From an uncultured Butyricicoccus sp. (lineage in GTDB: Bacteria > Bacillota > Clostridia > Oscillospirales > Butyricicoccaceae): a DNA stretch of 10,997 nt. The notes under the pieces were generated by a model, which was not told the origin of the DNA, searched no databases, and saw only the letters and a list, made by a program, of their open reading frames with translations. Numbering within the stretch: the first letter of the stretch is position 1; every line of letters starts with the position of its first letter. The DNA lies in NCBI GenBank assembly GCA_900544475.1, contig UQVU01000052.1, forward strand, positions 1 through 10,997. Direction: 5' to 3'. Of the stretch, positions 1 to 6,239 are shown one piece after another. A program made the translations under genes and the position numbers.

Positions 1-1422
1 ATGCCGGTCGGGACGCTCGTCCTGTTCCTTGCGGGTGCCGTGCTGCTCATCGTCGGCATGGCCTTCTTTTCGCTGGGTACGGACGTTTCCATGACGCCGA
101 TGGGCGAGGGCATCGGCGCACAGCTGCCGCGCACCAAAAATCTGCTCGTCGTGATCGCGATCACCTTCGTTATCGGCATTCTCATCACGATTGCGGAACC
201 CGACCTTCAGGTTCTCGCCGGACAGGTCCCGTCCATCCCGAACGCCATGCTCATCTGGACGGTCGCGGTCGGCGTCGGTATGTTCTTCGTGCTCGCACTC
301 TTGCGCACGATTTTCAAAATCCGTCTTTCACTGCTGCTTATCCTGTTTTACATCGCGGTTTTCGTGCTTTCCGCCTTCGTGCCGAACGAATTCGTTTCAG
401 TCGCATTCGACTCGGGCGGCGTCACCACCGGCCCGATCACCGTTCCGTTCATCATGGCGCTCGGTGTCGGTCTTGCGTCTATCCGCGGCGACAGCGGCGC
501 ACAGGACGACAGCTTCGGTCTCGTCGCGCTGTGCAGCATCGGCCCGGTGCTCGCGGTCCTGCTGCTCGGCATTTTCTACTCGGGCGGCGACGCCGGCTAC
601 ACGCAGATCACTGTTCCCAACCTTGAGGACACCCGTGAGGTCGCGTCTGAATTTGTGCACGCCCTGCCGGATTACATCCGCGAAGTCGTTTCCGCGCTGC
701 TGCCGGTCATCGTGTTCTGCGCCCTGTTTCAGCTGATTTTCCGCCGATTTCACAAGGCTCAGCTGACCAAAATCGGCATCGGCTTTCTCTATACCTTCAT
801 CGGCCTGGCGCTGTTCCTGACCGGCGTCAACGTCGGCTTCATGCCGGCCGGTCACTACCTCGGTCAGCAGCTCGCGCTGAGCGGCCGCAGCTGGCTGCTC
901 ATTCCGCTCGGCATGCTCATCGGCTACTTCCTCGTGACGGCGGAACCAGCCGTCCACGTGCTCAACCGGCAGGTCGAAAACATCACCAACGGCGGCATCT
1001 CGCAGCGGGCCATGATGCTCAGCCTTTCCATCGGCGTGGCGTGCTCGGTCGGCCTTGCCATGCTGCGCGTGCTGACCGGCATCTCGATCTACTGCATCCT
1101 GATTCCGGGCTACCTGATCGCGCTCACGCTGACGTTTTTTGTGCCGAAGATATTCACCGGCATTGCGTTCGACTCGGGCGGTGTCGCCTCCGGCCCGATG
1201 ACGACCACCTTTCTGCTGCCCTTTTCGATGGGTGCGTGCGAGGCGCTCGGAGGGAACGTGCTGACCGATGCGTTCGGCATCGTGGCCATGGTCGCCATGA
1301 CGCCGCTGCTGACCATTCAGGTGCTCGGCCTGCTATACCGGTTCAAACAGAAAGATACGCCGCAGGAGAACCTCGCTGCGGACGACGAGGACGGCATTAT
1401 CGTGCTGGAGGGGGACAACTGA
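1..1422 (+). CDS. DUF1538 family membrane protein, two repeats, 5'-truncated by window edge
   Basis: A polytopic inner-membrane protein of the DUF1538 family; its substrate or activity is unknown to me. The visible 473 residues hold two copies of the same unit. Motifs recur in the same order: AEPDLQVLAGQV in repeat 1 against AEPAVHVLNRQV in repeat 2, and AFDSGGVTTGP (from residue 135) against AFDSGGVASGP (from residue 389). A conserved charged and glycine-rich loop like this inside membrane segments suggests a transporter or channel, which is inference. Repeat 2 is preceded by a helix (around LLPVIVFCALFQLIF) that repeat 1 lacks, so the ATG at position 1 is probably internal and the real start lies upstream of the window. 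The C-terminus is a short acidic cytoplasmic tail. The next gene begins 1 bp after the stop, so the two are almost certainly co-transcribed and translationally coupled. Confidence 0.85.
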   Translation: MPVGTLVLFLAGAVLLIVGMAFFSLGTDVSMTPMGEGIGAQLPRTKNLLVVIAITFVIGILITIAEPDLQVLAGQVPSIPNAMLIWTVAVGVGMFFVLALLRTIFKIRLSLLLILFYIAVFVLSAFVPNEFVSVAFDSGGVTTGPITVPFIMALGVGLASIRGDSGAQDDSFGLVALCSIGPVLAVLLLGIFYSGGDAGYTQITVPNLEDTREVASEFVHALPDYIREVVSALLPVIVFCALFQLIFRRFHKAQLTKIGIGFLYTFIGLALFLTGVNVGFMPAGHYLGQQLALSGRSWLLIPLGMLIGYFLVTAEPAVHVLNRQVENITNGGISQRAMMLSLSIGVACSVGLAMLRVLTGISIYCILIPGYLIALTLTFFVPKIFTGIAFDSGGVASGPMTTTFLLPFSMGACEALGGNVLTDAFGIVAMVAMTPLLTIQVLGLLYRFKQKDTPQENLAADDEDGIIVLEGDN

Positions 1423-1423
1423 T

Positions 1424-2122
1424 ATGAACAGTGAGCATACACCGCAGATGACCGCGCAGAGCGGCCTTGCGTTCGCCGTAGCGGTCGTTGACGTCGGCAA
1501 GGGCGAAAAGATACTCAGCGTATTCCGCGAGGAGCACGCCCTGCTCGACTATGTGTGCATGGGGCACGGCACCGCCCGCACCGAAATGCTCGACCTGCTC
1601 GGCATCGGCGAAACGGCTAAGGCGGTCGTGTTCTCGCTTGTCGAGAAAAGTCAGGCACAGCGCATTCTCGTGCGTCTGGGACGCGAGCTTCAGATGCGCT
1701 ATCCGGGACGCGGCATCGCGTTCACCATTCCCGTCAGCGGCATCGGACGCCGCTGGCATACCCTGCTGACGCAGGCGGAAGAACAGGAGGAGAATCGGAT
1801 GAACAAAAGCGAACAGACCGGCTTCGATGTGGTGGCCGTCATCATGGAACGCGGCTACACGACTACGGCGATGGACGCGGCGCGCAAGGCCGGCGCACGC
1901 GGCGGCACGGTGATCTCGGCCCGCGGCATCGCGGAAAACGAGGTCAAGCGCTTTTTCGGCATCGAGATACAGGCGGAGAAGGAGATCGTGTTCCTCGTGG
2001 TGAAGAGCGAGGAGAAGCAGGCGGTCATGACCGAGCTGATGCGTGCGGTCGGTACCCGGACGCGCAGCCACGGTCTGGTGCTGTCGCTGCCGGTGTCGGG
2101 CGCGATCGGCCGCGCCGACTGA
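1424..2122 (+). CDS. Tandem PII-like (P-II family) regulator, two fused domains
   Basis: A 232-residue cytoplasmic protein made of two PII-like (GlnB/GlnK fold) domains in one chain, about residues 14-113 and 132-231. Each half ends in the same signature: FTIPVSGIGR at 100-109 and SLPVSGAIGR at 221-230. Each has a glycine-rich segment where the PII T-loop begins: MGHGTARTEMLDLLG in half 1 and ARGGTVISARGIAENE in half 2. Classical PII proteins are about 110 residues, trimerise, and gate transporters or enzymes in response to ATP/ADP and 2-oxoglutarate. The start at 1424 follows GGAGGGGG at 1407-1414 and lies 1 bp after the DUF1538 stop. That coupling suggests it regulates the DUF1538 membrane protein as GlnK regulates AmtB, which is inference. 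I cannot tell its ligand; the usual uridylylation tyrosine is not evident. A terminator follows directly. Confidence 0.85.
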   Translation: MNSEHTPQMTAQSGLAFAVAVVDVGKGEKILSVFREEHALLDYVCMGHGTARTEMLDLLGIGETAKAVVFSLVEKSQAQRILVRLGRELQMRYPGRGIAFTIPVSGIGRRWHTLLTQAEEQEENRMNKSEQTGFDVVAVIMERGYTTTAMDAARKAGARGGTVISARGIAENEVKRFFGIEIQAEKEIVFLVVKSEEKQAVMTELMRAVGTRTRSHGLVLSLPVSGAIGRAD

Positions 2123-2137
2123 AAAAGAAACACCCGG

Positions 2138-2171
2138 GGGAGGGGCAGAAATGCCTCTCCCTTTCGCTTTT
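2138..2171 (+). terminator. Intrinsic terminator of the DUF1538-PII operon
   Basis: A 10-bp stem (2138-2147 with 2152-2161, one G-U pair) closed by a GAAA tetraloop is followed by TTTCGCTTTT. It lies 15 bp after the PII-like stop and separates this operon from nrdD. Confidence 0.8.
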
Positions 2172-2220
2172 CCACAGCCTTGTACACAGCGTCCCCCTTT
2201 CCTTTCACAGGTTATCCCCA
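2168..2220 (+). promoter_or_regulatory. Cluster of three near-consensus DnaA boxes
   Basis: TTTTCCACA (2168-2176), TTGTACACA (2180-2188) and TTATCCCCA (2212-2220) each differ from the DnaA box TTATNCACA at one position. They lie in the same orientation, 80-130 bp upstream of the nrdD -35 element, and are followed by an AT-rich stretch (2221-2300). DnaA is known to control the class I nrdAB genes of Escherichia coli, so a replication-linked input to nrdD is possible. The sites are imperfect and the role is inferred. Confidence 0.4.
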
Positions 2221-2300
2221 AAGAAAAAAATAAAAGTTCAGAAGATAGTACAATAAAAAAAATCCTTTTCTTACAAAAGTACCAAAGATTTTTTCGCCCC

Positions 2301-2329
2301 TTGACAGACGTGGACTCACGGTTTACAAT
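2301..2329 (+). promoter_or_regulatory. Sigma-A promoter of the nrdD operon
   Basis: A perfect -35 TTGACA (2301-2306), a 17-bp spacer and a -10 TACAAT (2324-2329). Transcription would start near 2336, giving a leader of roughly 105 nt before the nrdD start codon. An A/T-rich inverted repeat (AAAAAATC at 2257-2264, GATTTTTT at 2287-2294) lies just upstream. Confidence 0.85.
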
Positions 2330-2351
2330 AGTATTTGCAAGCACCAATGGA

Positions 2352-2367
2352 ACACAACATATGGTGT
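2352..2367 (+). promoter_or_regulatory. NrdR box 1 (operator) in nrdD leader
   Basis: ACACAACATATGGTGT matches the published NrdR palindrome (roughly ACACWATATWTWGTGT) at most positions, including both conserved ends. NrdR is the ATP/dATP-sensing repressor of bacterial ribonucleotide reductase genes. The box begins about 16 nt downstream of the predicted transcription start, a good place for repression. Confidence 0.7.
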
Positions 2368-2383
2368 GCACAGCGAAGCTGTA

Positions 2384-2399
2384 CCACGAAATTTAGTAA
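2384..2399 (+). promoter_or_regulatory. NrdR box 2 (weaker half of the operator pair)
   Basis: CCACGAAATTTAGTAA keeps the core of the NrdR box (CAC...A.AT.TAGT) but has lost the right-hand GTGT end. It starts exactly 32 bp after box 1, the three-turn spacing typical of paired NrdR sites. That spacing is the main reason to accept it. Confidence 0.55.
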
Positions 2400-2418
2400 T
2401 CGCCGCAAGGCGGTTTTT
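2398..2418 (+). other. Small GCAA-tetraloop hairpin with T-run in nrdD leader
   Basis: The stem AATCGCC (2398-2404) pairs with GGCGGTT (2409-2415, one G-U pair) around a GCAA loop and runs into TTTTT (2414-2418). It looks like a very short intrinsic terminator, but lies between promoter and start codon, so it could act as an attenuator or simply shape the leader. It overlaps the right end of NrdR box 2 by 2 bp. Confidence 0.4.
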
Positions 2419-2441
2419 GTATGAGAAAGGGATTTTTTGTT

Positions 2442-4775
2442 ATGATAGAGCAGATCATCAAGCGAGACGGCCGGACGGCTCCTTTCGAGCTGGATAAAAT
2501 CGCGAATGCGATTTTCGGCGCGGCGCAGTCGGTCGGCGGGCAGGATTACGAAATGGCGCGCGAACTGGCTGAGCAGGTGGAACAGGAGCTTGAAAAGACT
2601 GTCAGCGAGAAAATCCCGACCGTCGAGCAGATACAGGACACGGTCGAGACCGTGCTCATCGAGAGCGGCCACGCCCGCACCGCGAAGAAGTACATCCTGT
2701 ACCGCGACGAGCGCACCCGCGTGCGCGAAATGAATACCCGCCTGATGAAGGTCTATGAGGACCTTACCTTCAAGTCCTCCATCGAGAACGACATCAAGCG
2801 CGAAAACGCAAACATCGACGGCGACACCGCGATGGGCACCATGCTCAAATACGGCTCCGAGGGCGCAAAGCAGTTCTACGAAATGTTCATCCTCGACCCG
2901 GCTCACGCAGCGGCGCACCGCGACGGTGATATTCACATCCACGACCTGGACTTTCTGACGCTCACCACCACCTGCTGTCAGATCGACCTACTCAAGCTGT
3001 TCCGCGACGGTTTCTCGACCGGTCACGGCTTCCTGCGCGAGCCGAACGACATCCGCTCCTACGCGGCGCTGGCGTGCATCGCCATCCAGTCCAACCAGAA
3101 CGACCAGCACGGCGGCCAGTCGGTGCCGAACTTCGACTACTCCATGGCGCCGGGCGTGCGCAAGACCTTCCGCAAGCTGTTCCGCAGCAACCTTGCCAAG
3201 GCGCTCGAGGTGTTCGGCGAGGACGACAACAATGAGGTGGATGCAAGAGAACTGACCGAGCGCGTCGAGAAGGAGACCGGCAAGTGGGCGTGCCTCGCAG
3301 GCGGCAACGGCTACGACGAGGCGATGGCGAAGGCGCTTTCCGAGAGCCTCGATGAAAAGACGGTCGCGAAATGCATGAAGTTCGCCCGCAAGTACGCCGA
3401 CAAGGAGACCCGCAAGGGCACCTATCAGGCGATGGAGGCGCTCGTGCACAATCTCAACACCATGCACTCCCGTGCAGGCGCACAGATCCCGTTCTCCTCG
3501 CTCAACTACGGCACGGATACCTCGCCCGAGGGCCGTCTGGTCATGGAGCAGCTGCTGCTCGCGACCGAGGCCGGCCTCGGCAACGGCGAGACCCCGATTT
3601 TTCCGATTCACATCTTCAAGGTCAAGGAAGGCGTCAACTACAATGAGGGCGACCCGAACTACGACCTGTTCAAGCTGGCGTGCCGTGTGTCCGCGAAGCG
3701 AATGTTCCCGAACTTCTCGTTCCTCGACGCGCCGTTCAACCTGAAATACTACAAGCCCGGCCATCCGGAGACCGAGGCCGGCTACATGGGCTGCCGCACG
3801 CGCGTCATGTCCAACATCGTTGACCCGTCCCGCGAGATCACCTACGGCCGCGGCAACCTGTCCTTCACCTCGGTCAACCTGCCGCGCATCGCAATCCGCA
3901 GCCACGGCGACCTTGACTGGTTCTTCGAGGACCTCGACCGCAAGATCGACCTCGTTATCGACCAGCTGCTCGATCGTTTCCGCATCCAGTGCGCGAAGCG
4001 CGTGCGCAACTACCCGTTCCTCATGGGCGAGGGCGTCTGGATGGACTCCGAGAAGCTCGGCCCGGACGATGAGGTAGGCGAGGTGCTGAAGCACGGCACG
4101 CTGACGCTCGGCTTCATCGGCCTTGCGGAATGCCTCAAGGCGCTCATCGGCAAGCATCACGGCGAGAGCGACGAGGCGCAGAACCTCGGCCTTGAGATCG
4201 TCGGCCATATGCGCAAGCGCATGGACGAGGCAAGCGAGAAGTATCACCTGAACTTCTCCCTGATTGCGACCCCGGCGGAGGGCCTGTCCGGCCGCTTCGT
4301 CCGGATCGACCGCGAGAAGTACGGTGTCATCCCGGGCGTTACCGACCGCGACTACTACACCAACTCGTTCCACGTACCGGTTTACTTCCCGATTTCGGCG
4401 TTCGAAAAGATTGCCCGCGAAGCACCGTACCACGAACTGACCAACGGCGGTCATATCAGCTATATCGAGCTGGACGGCGACCCGACGCAGAATCTGGAAG
4501 CGTTCGAGGCGGTCGTCCGCGCGATGAAGGAAGCCGGCATCGGCTACGGCGCGATCAACCACCCGATCGACCGCGACCCGGTCTGCGGCTATACCGGCAT
4601 CATCGGCGAGGTATGCCCACGCTGCGGACGCCGCGAGGGCGAGGGCGTGCCGCTGTCCAAGCTGCAGAAGCTCGGCCTCTACAAGAACTACAACAGTACG
4701 ACGCTCGGCTATCACGGCGACCCGAATGAGGAAGCCGACCGTCTGCCCAATACACTCAAAATCGTGAGAAAGTAA
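2442..4775 (+). CDS. nrdD: Anaerobic (class III) ribonucleoside-triphosphate reductase, large chain lacking glycyl radical motif
   Basis: Reduces ribonucleotides to deoxyribonucleotides by glycyl-radical chemistry in the cytoplasm under anaerobiosis. From the chosen start it has 777 residues: an N-terminal ATP cone (about 3-95), then the ten-stranded barrel core with the thiyl-type cysteine C451 (YMGCRTRV) and N479 in the finger-like segment (SVNLPRIAI), then a cysteine cluster C715, C725, C728 (CGYTG...CPRCG). The usual next element, the glycyl radical loop, is absent: after GEGV (733-736) comes a 41-residue tail (PLSKLQKLGLYKNYN...) that I do not recognise. The radical motif is in the next ORF. 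I chose ATG 2442 because GAAAGGGA (2425-2432) lies 9 nt upstream; the in-frame ATG at 2421 has only the leader hairpin before it. Promoter, NrdR boxes and a leader hairpin precede it. Confidence 0.92.
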   Translation: MIEQIIKRDGRTAPFELDKIANAIFGAAQSVGGQDYEMARELAEQVEQELEKTVSEKIPTVEQIQDTVETVLIESGHARTAKKYILYRDERTRVREMNTRLMKVYEDLTFKSSIENDIKRENANIDGDTAMGTMLKYGSEGAKQFYEMFILDPAHAAAHRDGDIHIHDLDFLTLTTTCCQIDLLKLFRDGFSTGHGFLREPNDIRSYAALACIAIQSNQNDQHGGQSVPNFDYSMAPGVRKTFRKLFRSNLAKALEVFGEDDNNEVDARELTERVEKETGKWACLAGGNGYDEAMAKALSESLDEKTVAKCMKFARKYADKETRKGTYQAMEALVHNLNTMHSRAGAQIPFSSLNYGTDTSPEGRLVMEQLLLATEAGLGNGETPIFPIHIFKVKEGVNYNEGDPNYDLFKLACRVSAKRMFPNFSFLDAPFNLKYYKPGHPETEAGYMGCRTRVMSNIVDPSREITYGRGNLSFTSVNLPRIAIRSHGDLDWFFEDLDRKIDLVIDQLLDRFRIQCAKRVRNYPFLMGEGVWMDSEKLGPDDEVGEVLKHGTLTLGFIGLAECLKALIGKHHGESDEAQNLGLEIVGHMRKRMDEASEKYHLNFSLIATPAEGLSGRFVRIDREKYGVIPGVTDRDYYTNSFHVPVYFPISAFEKIAREAPYHELTNGGHISYIELDGDPTQNLEAFEAVVRAMKEAGIGYGAINHPIDRDPVCGYTGIIGEVCPRCGRREGEGVPLSKLQKLGLYKNYNSTTLGYHGDPNEEADRLPNTLKIVRK

Positions 4776-4777
4776 TC

Positions 4778-4801
4778 GACAGCGGCGTCTGGCACGCTGT
4801 C
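4778..4801 (+). other. Stem-loop between the two nrdD parts
   Basis: GACAGCG (4778-4784) pairs with CGCTGTC (4795-4801) around a 10-nt loop, starting 2 nt after the nrdD stop. There is no T-run, so it is not an intrinsic terminator. It could set the ratio of the large chain to the small glycyl chain through mRNA processing or stability; that is inference. Confidence 0.45.
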
Positions 4802-4827
4802 CCCGGAATTTGGAAAGGATGTCTGTC

Positions 4828-5019
4828 ATGGAGAACAACAACAATATGCAGGAGCAGATCATCGGCGAGGGCGTAGGCTTCGAGCGCATCCGCCGCATCA
4901 CGGGCTATCTTGTCGGTACGCTCGACCGCTTCAACAACGGCAAGCGCGCAGAGGAGCACGACCGCGTCAAGCACTCGGTCACTACCTGCTGCCCGATGGA
5001 GAAGGAGCACACTGCGTAA
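4828..5019 (+). CDS. Small stand-alone glycyl radical subunit of class III ribonucleotide reductase
   Basis: A 63-residue protein that is essentially the missing C-terminus of NrdD. Residues 18-49 (FERIRRITGYLVGTL, then DRFNNGKRAEEHDRVKH) match the end of clostridial NrdD, with the presumed radical glycine at G26 in RRITGYL (compare RVCGYLG of Escherichia coli). The first 12 residues are hydrophilic (MENNNNMQEQII) and the last 14 include a vicinal C54-C55 pair. ATG 4828 is preceded by GGAAAGGA (4812-4819) at 8 nt; upstream in-frame TTG 4810 and ATG 4819 sit before or inside that site and are unlikely starts. The ORF is in a different frame from nrdD and 52 bp beyond its stop, so it is a separate product. 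Its stop shares one base with the nrdG ATG (TAATG). It is probably radicalised by NrdG and docks on the large chain, by analogy with YfiD/GrcA and pyruvate formate-lyase (inference). Confidence 0.85.
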   Translation: MENNNNMQEQIIGEGVGFERIRRITGYLVGTLDRFNNGKRAEEHDRVKHSVTTCCPMEKEHTA

Positions 5020-5528
5020 TGGAGGGAACCATACGCATCGCGGGAACGGTCGGGGAGTCCATCGTAGACGGCCCCGGCTTCCGCTATACGCTGTTTGTGC
5101 AGGGCTGCCCGCACGGCTGTCCCGGCTGCCACAATCCGCAGACGCACGACTTTAACGGCGGCACCGAAATCGAGCTGGATACCCTGCTCCGCGATATGTG
5201 CAGGATTCCCTTTATCAAGGGCGTGACCTTCTCGGGCGGCGAGCCGTTCTGCAAGGCGGAGCCGCTGTACCGTCTGGCGGTCGAGCTCAAGAAAAAGGGC
5301 AAGAACCTGATGGCCTACTCCGGCTACACCTTCGAGGAGCTGATGCAGCTGCCCGACCCGTATGTTAAAAAGCTGCTCGGCGAGCTGGATTTGCTCGTAG
5401 ACGGGCGCTTCATCATGGAGCAGAAGAACATCGACCTCCGCTTCCGCGGCAGCGCCAATCAGCGCGTGCTCGATGTGCCGAAGTCGCTCGAAGCGAACGC
5501 GCCGGTCTGGGCGGAACAGTACAGATAA
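5019..5528 (+). CDS. nrdG: Anaerobic ribonucleotide reductase activating protein (radical SAM)
   Basis: A 169-residue radical-SAM activase that uses a 4Fe-4S cluster and S-adenosylmethionine to place the radical on the NrdD glycine. The cluster motif CPHGCPGC gives C30, C34 and C37 (CxxxCxxC); SGGEP (72-76) is the SAM-contacting motif, and RFRGSANQRVLDV (141-153) is the usual NrdG C-terminal signature. Length is normal for the family. The start overlaps the stop of the small glycyl ORF by one base, with GAAGGAG at 5001-5007 upstream, indicating translational coupling of the activase to its presumed substrate. A strong bidirectional terminator follows. Confidence 0.93.
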   Translation: MEGTIRIAGTVGESIVDGPGFRYTLFVQGCPHGCPGCHNPQTHDFNGGTEIELDTLLRDMCRIPFIKGVTFSGGEPFCKAEPLYRLAVELKKKGKNLMAYSGYTFEELMQLPDPYVKKLLGELDLLVDGRFIMEQKNIDLRFRGSANQRVLDVPKSLEANAPVWAEQYR

Positions 5529-5585
5529 AAATAAAGCTGTCTTTCACGGAACGTATCCGGAAAGGCAGCTTTTCTGTTTTTATCT
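5523..5585. terminator. Bidirectional terminator between nrdG and the acetyltransferase gene
   Basis: A 13-bp stem (5533-5545 with 5560-5572, one G-U pair) holds an inner CGGA/TCCG hairpin. Outside it AGATAAAAA (5523-5531) and TTTTTATCT (5577-5585) are complementary, giving a T-run on both strands. It lies between convergent genes: it begins inside the nrdG stop region and ends 2 bp before the acetyltransferase stop, so it should terminate both. Confidence 0.85.
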
Positions 5586-5586
5586 G

Positions 5587-6150
5587 TCACTCCGCGCCGG
5601 GCAGAGCACCGTTTTCGAGCGGATTTTCGATGGCGAGAATGACGTGGGGGACGGCTCTGCCTGCGTGGACGCGCTCGCAGCGGCCGACAGGCTTCATGCC
5701 GCACGCAGCGGCGGTCTGGAGGGCGCCGAGGTTGTCGAGACGGATAAACGCCGTCACGCGGTCGAGCGAGAGCCGGGCGAACGCGCAGCTGAGCATCGCG
5801 GACAGGCATTCGCGCCCGTAGCCGCGGTAGCGCTTGACGCTGTGCACGATGCAGCCGAGGCTCACGACTGGCTTCCCGTTGTCCAGACGCTCGCGCAGCA
5901 GGCCGCACAGCGCCACTGGCTCGTCCGTCTGCTTCTCAAAGACCGCGCCGTAGCCGAGGCCGTCCGTCATGTAGCGGTGCAGCATATCCGCGATCCAGTC
6001 GAGCGTTTCGCCCCGGTCGTACGGGCGCTCCCACGCCGCCATGGTTTCCGCGTCCTGAAGCACGGAGGACACGAGGTCGAGGTCGGTCGCCCGCAGACGG
6101 CGGAAATACAGCCGCGGCGACTCCACCTCAAGCAGTTCTATCTTTTCCAT
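5587..6150 (-). CDS. GNAT family N-acetyltransferase (RimJ/RimL-like)
   Basis: A 187-residue acetyl-CoA-dependent acetyltransferase of the RimJ/RimL type. It opens with the typical ESPRLYFRRLRATDLD (10-25), carries the acetyl-CoA pyrophosphate-binding motif RYRGYG (107-112) in V..LGCIVHSVKRYRGYGRE, and ends with the family's DN.GALQTAAACGM segment (139-152). The substrate cannot be read from sequence; relatives acetylate ribosomal protein N-termini, small molecules or antibiotics. The start at 6150 has AGGGAAAAG at 6152-6160 upstream; the frame stays open farther upstream, but that part reads across a terminator and an opposite-frame gene. It is cut off from the upstream membrane-protein gene by a terminator, so it probably has its own weak promoter in 6151-6200. 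Confidence 0.85.
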   Translation of the reverse strand: MEKIELLEVESPRLYFRRLRATDLDLVSSVLQDAETMAAWERPYDRGETLDWIADMLHRYMTDGLGYGAVFEKQTDEPVALCGLLRERLDNGKPVVSLGCIVHSVKRYRGYGRECLSAMLSCAFARLSLDRVTAFIRLDNLGALQTAAACGMKPVGRCERVHAGRAVPHVILAIENPLENGALPGAE

Positions 6151-6200
6151 TTCTTTTCCCTGCGTATCTGTAAAGTAAGTAAAATGAGCAAAATGAGCGG

Positions 6201-6227
6201 AAAAACGGTGCGGCCGAAGCCGCACCG
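6201..6227 (-). terminator. Intrinsic terminator after the small membrane-protein gene
   Basis: On the - strand CGGTGCGGC, a TTCG loop and GCCGCACCG form a perfect 9-bp stem followed by TTTTT (6205-6201). It starts 12 bp after the stop of the 121-residue membrane protein and ends the tsaE-tsaB-upp transcript. Confidence 0.92.
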
Positions 6228-6239
6228 AATGATACAGGA

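Noticed and set aside
2168..2300. Replication origin
   Set aside because: The DnaA-like boxes next to AT-rich DNA look origin-like, but there is no dnaA, dnaN or other origin gene nearby and the boxes are all imperfect; a regulatory role for nrdD fits better.
2421..2441. Upstream ATG at 2421 as the nrdD start
   Set aside because: It has only the hairpin T-run before it, while the ATG at 2442 has GAAAGGGA at good spacing and begins with the typical ATP-cone sequence.
4700..4775. LGYHGDPN in the NrdD tail as a substitute glycyl radical site
   Set aside because: It only loosely resembles the GYLG motif and lacks the flanking RR and the downstream NNxKRxEExDRVKH block, which is intact in the small ORF.
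4638..5019. Simple frameshift or sequencing error splitting nrdD
   Set aside because: The parts are separated by a 41-residue tail, a stop, 52 bp, a ribosome binding site and an extra N-terminus. No one- or two-base change restores a normal NrdD, so an error is unlikely, though it is not excluded without reads.
5587..6150. RimI partner of TsaB/TsaE
   Set aside because: rimI often follows tsaB in Firmicutes, but this acetyltransferase has RimJ/RimL-type N-terminal features and is separated from tsaB by upp, a membrane gene and a terminator.
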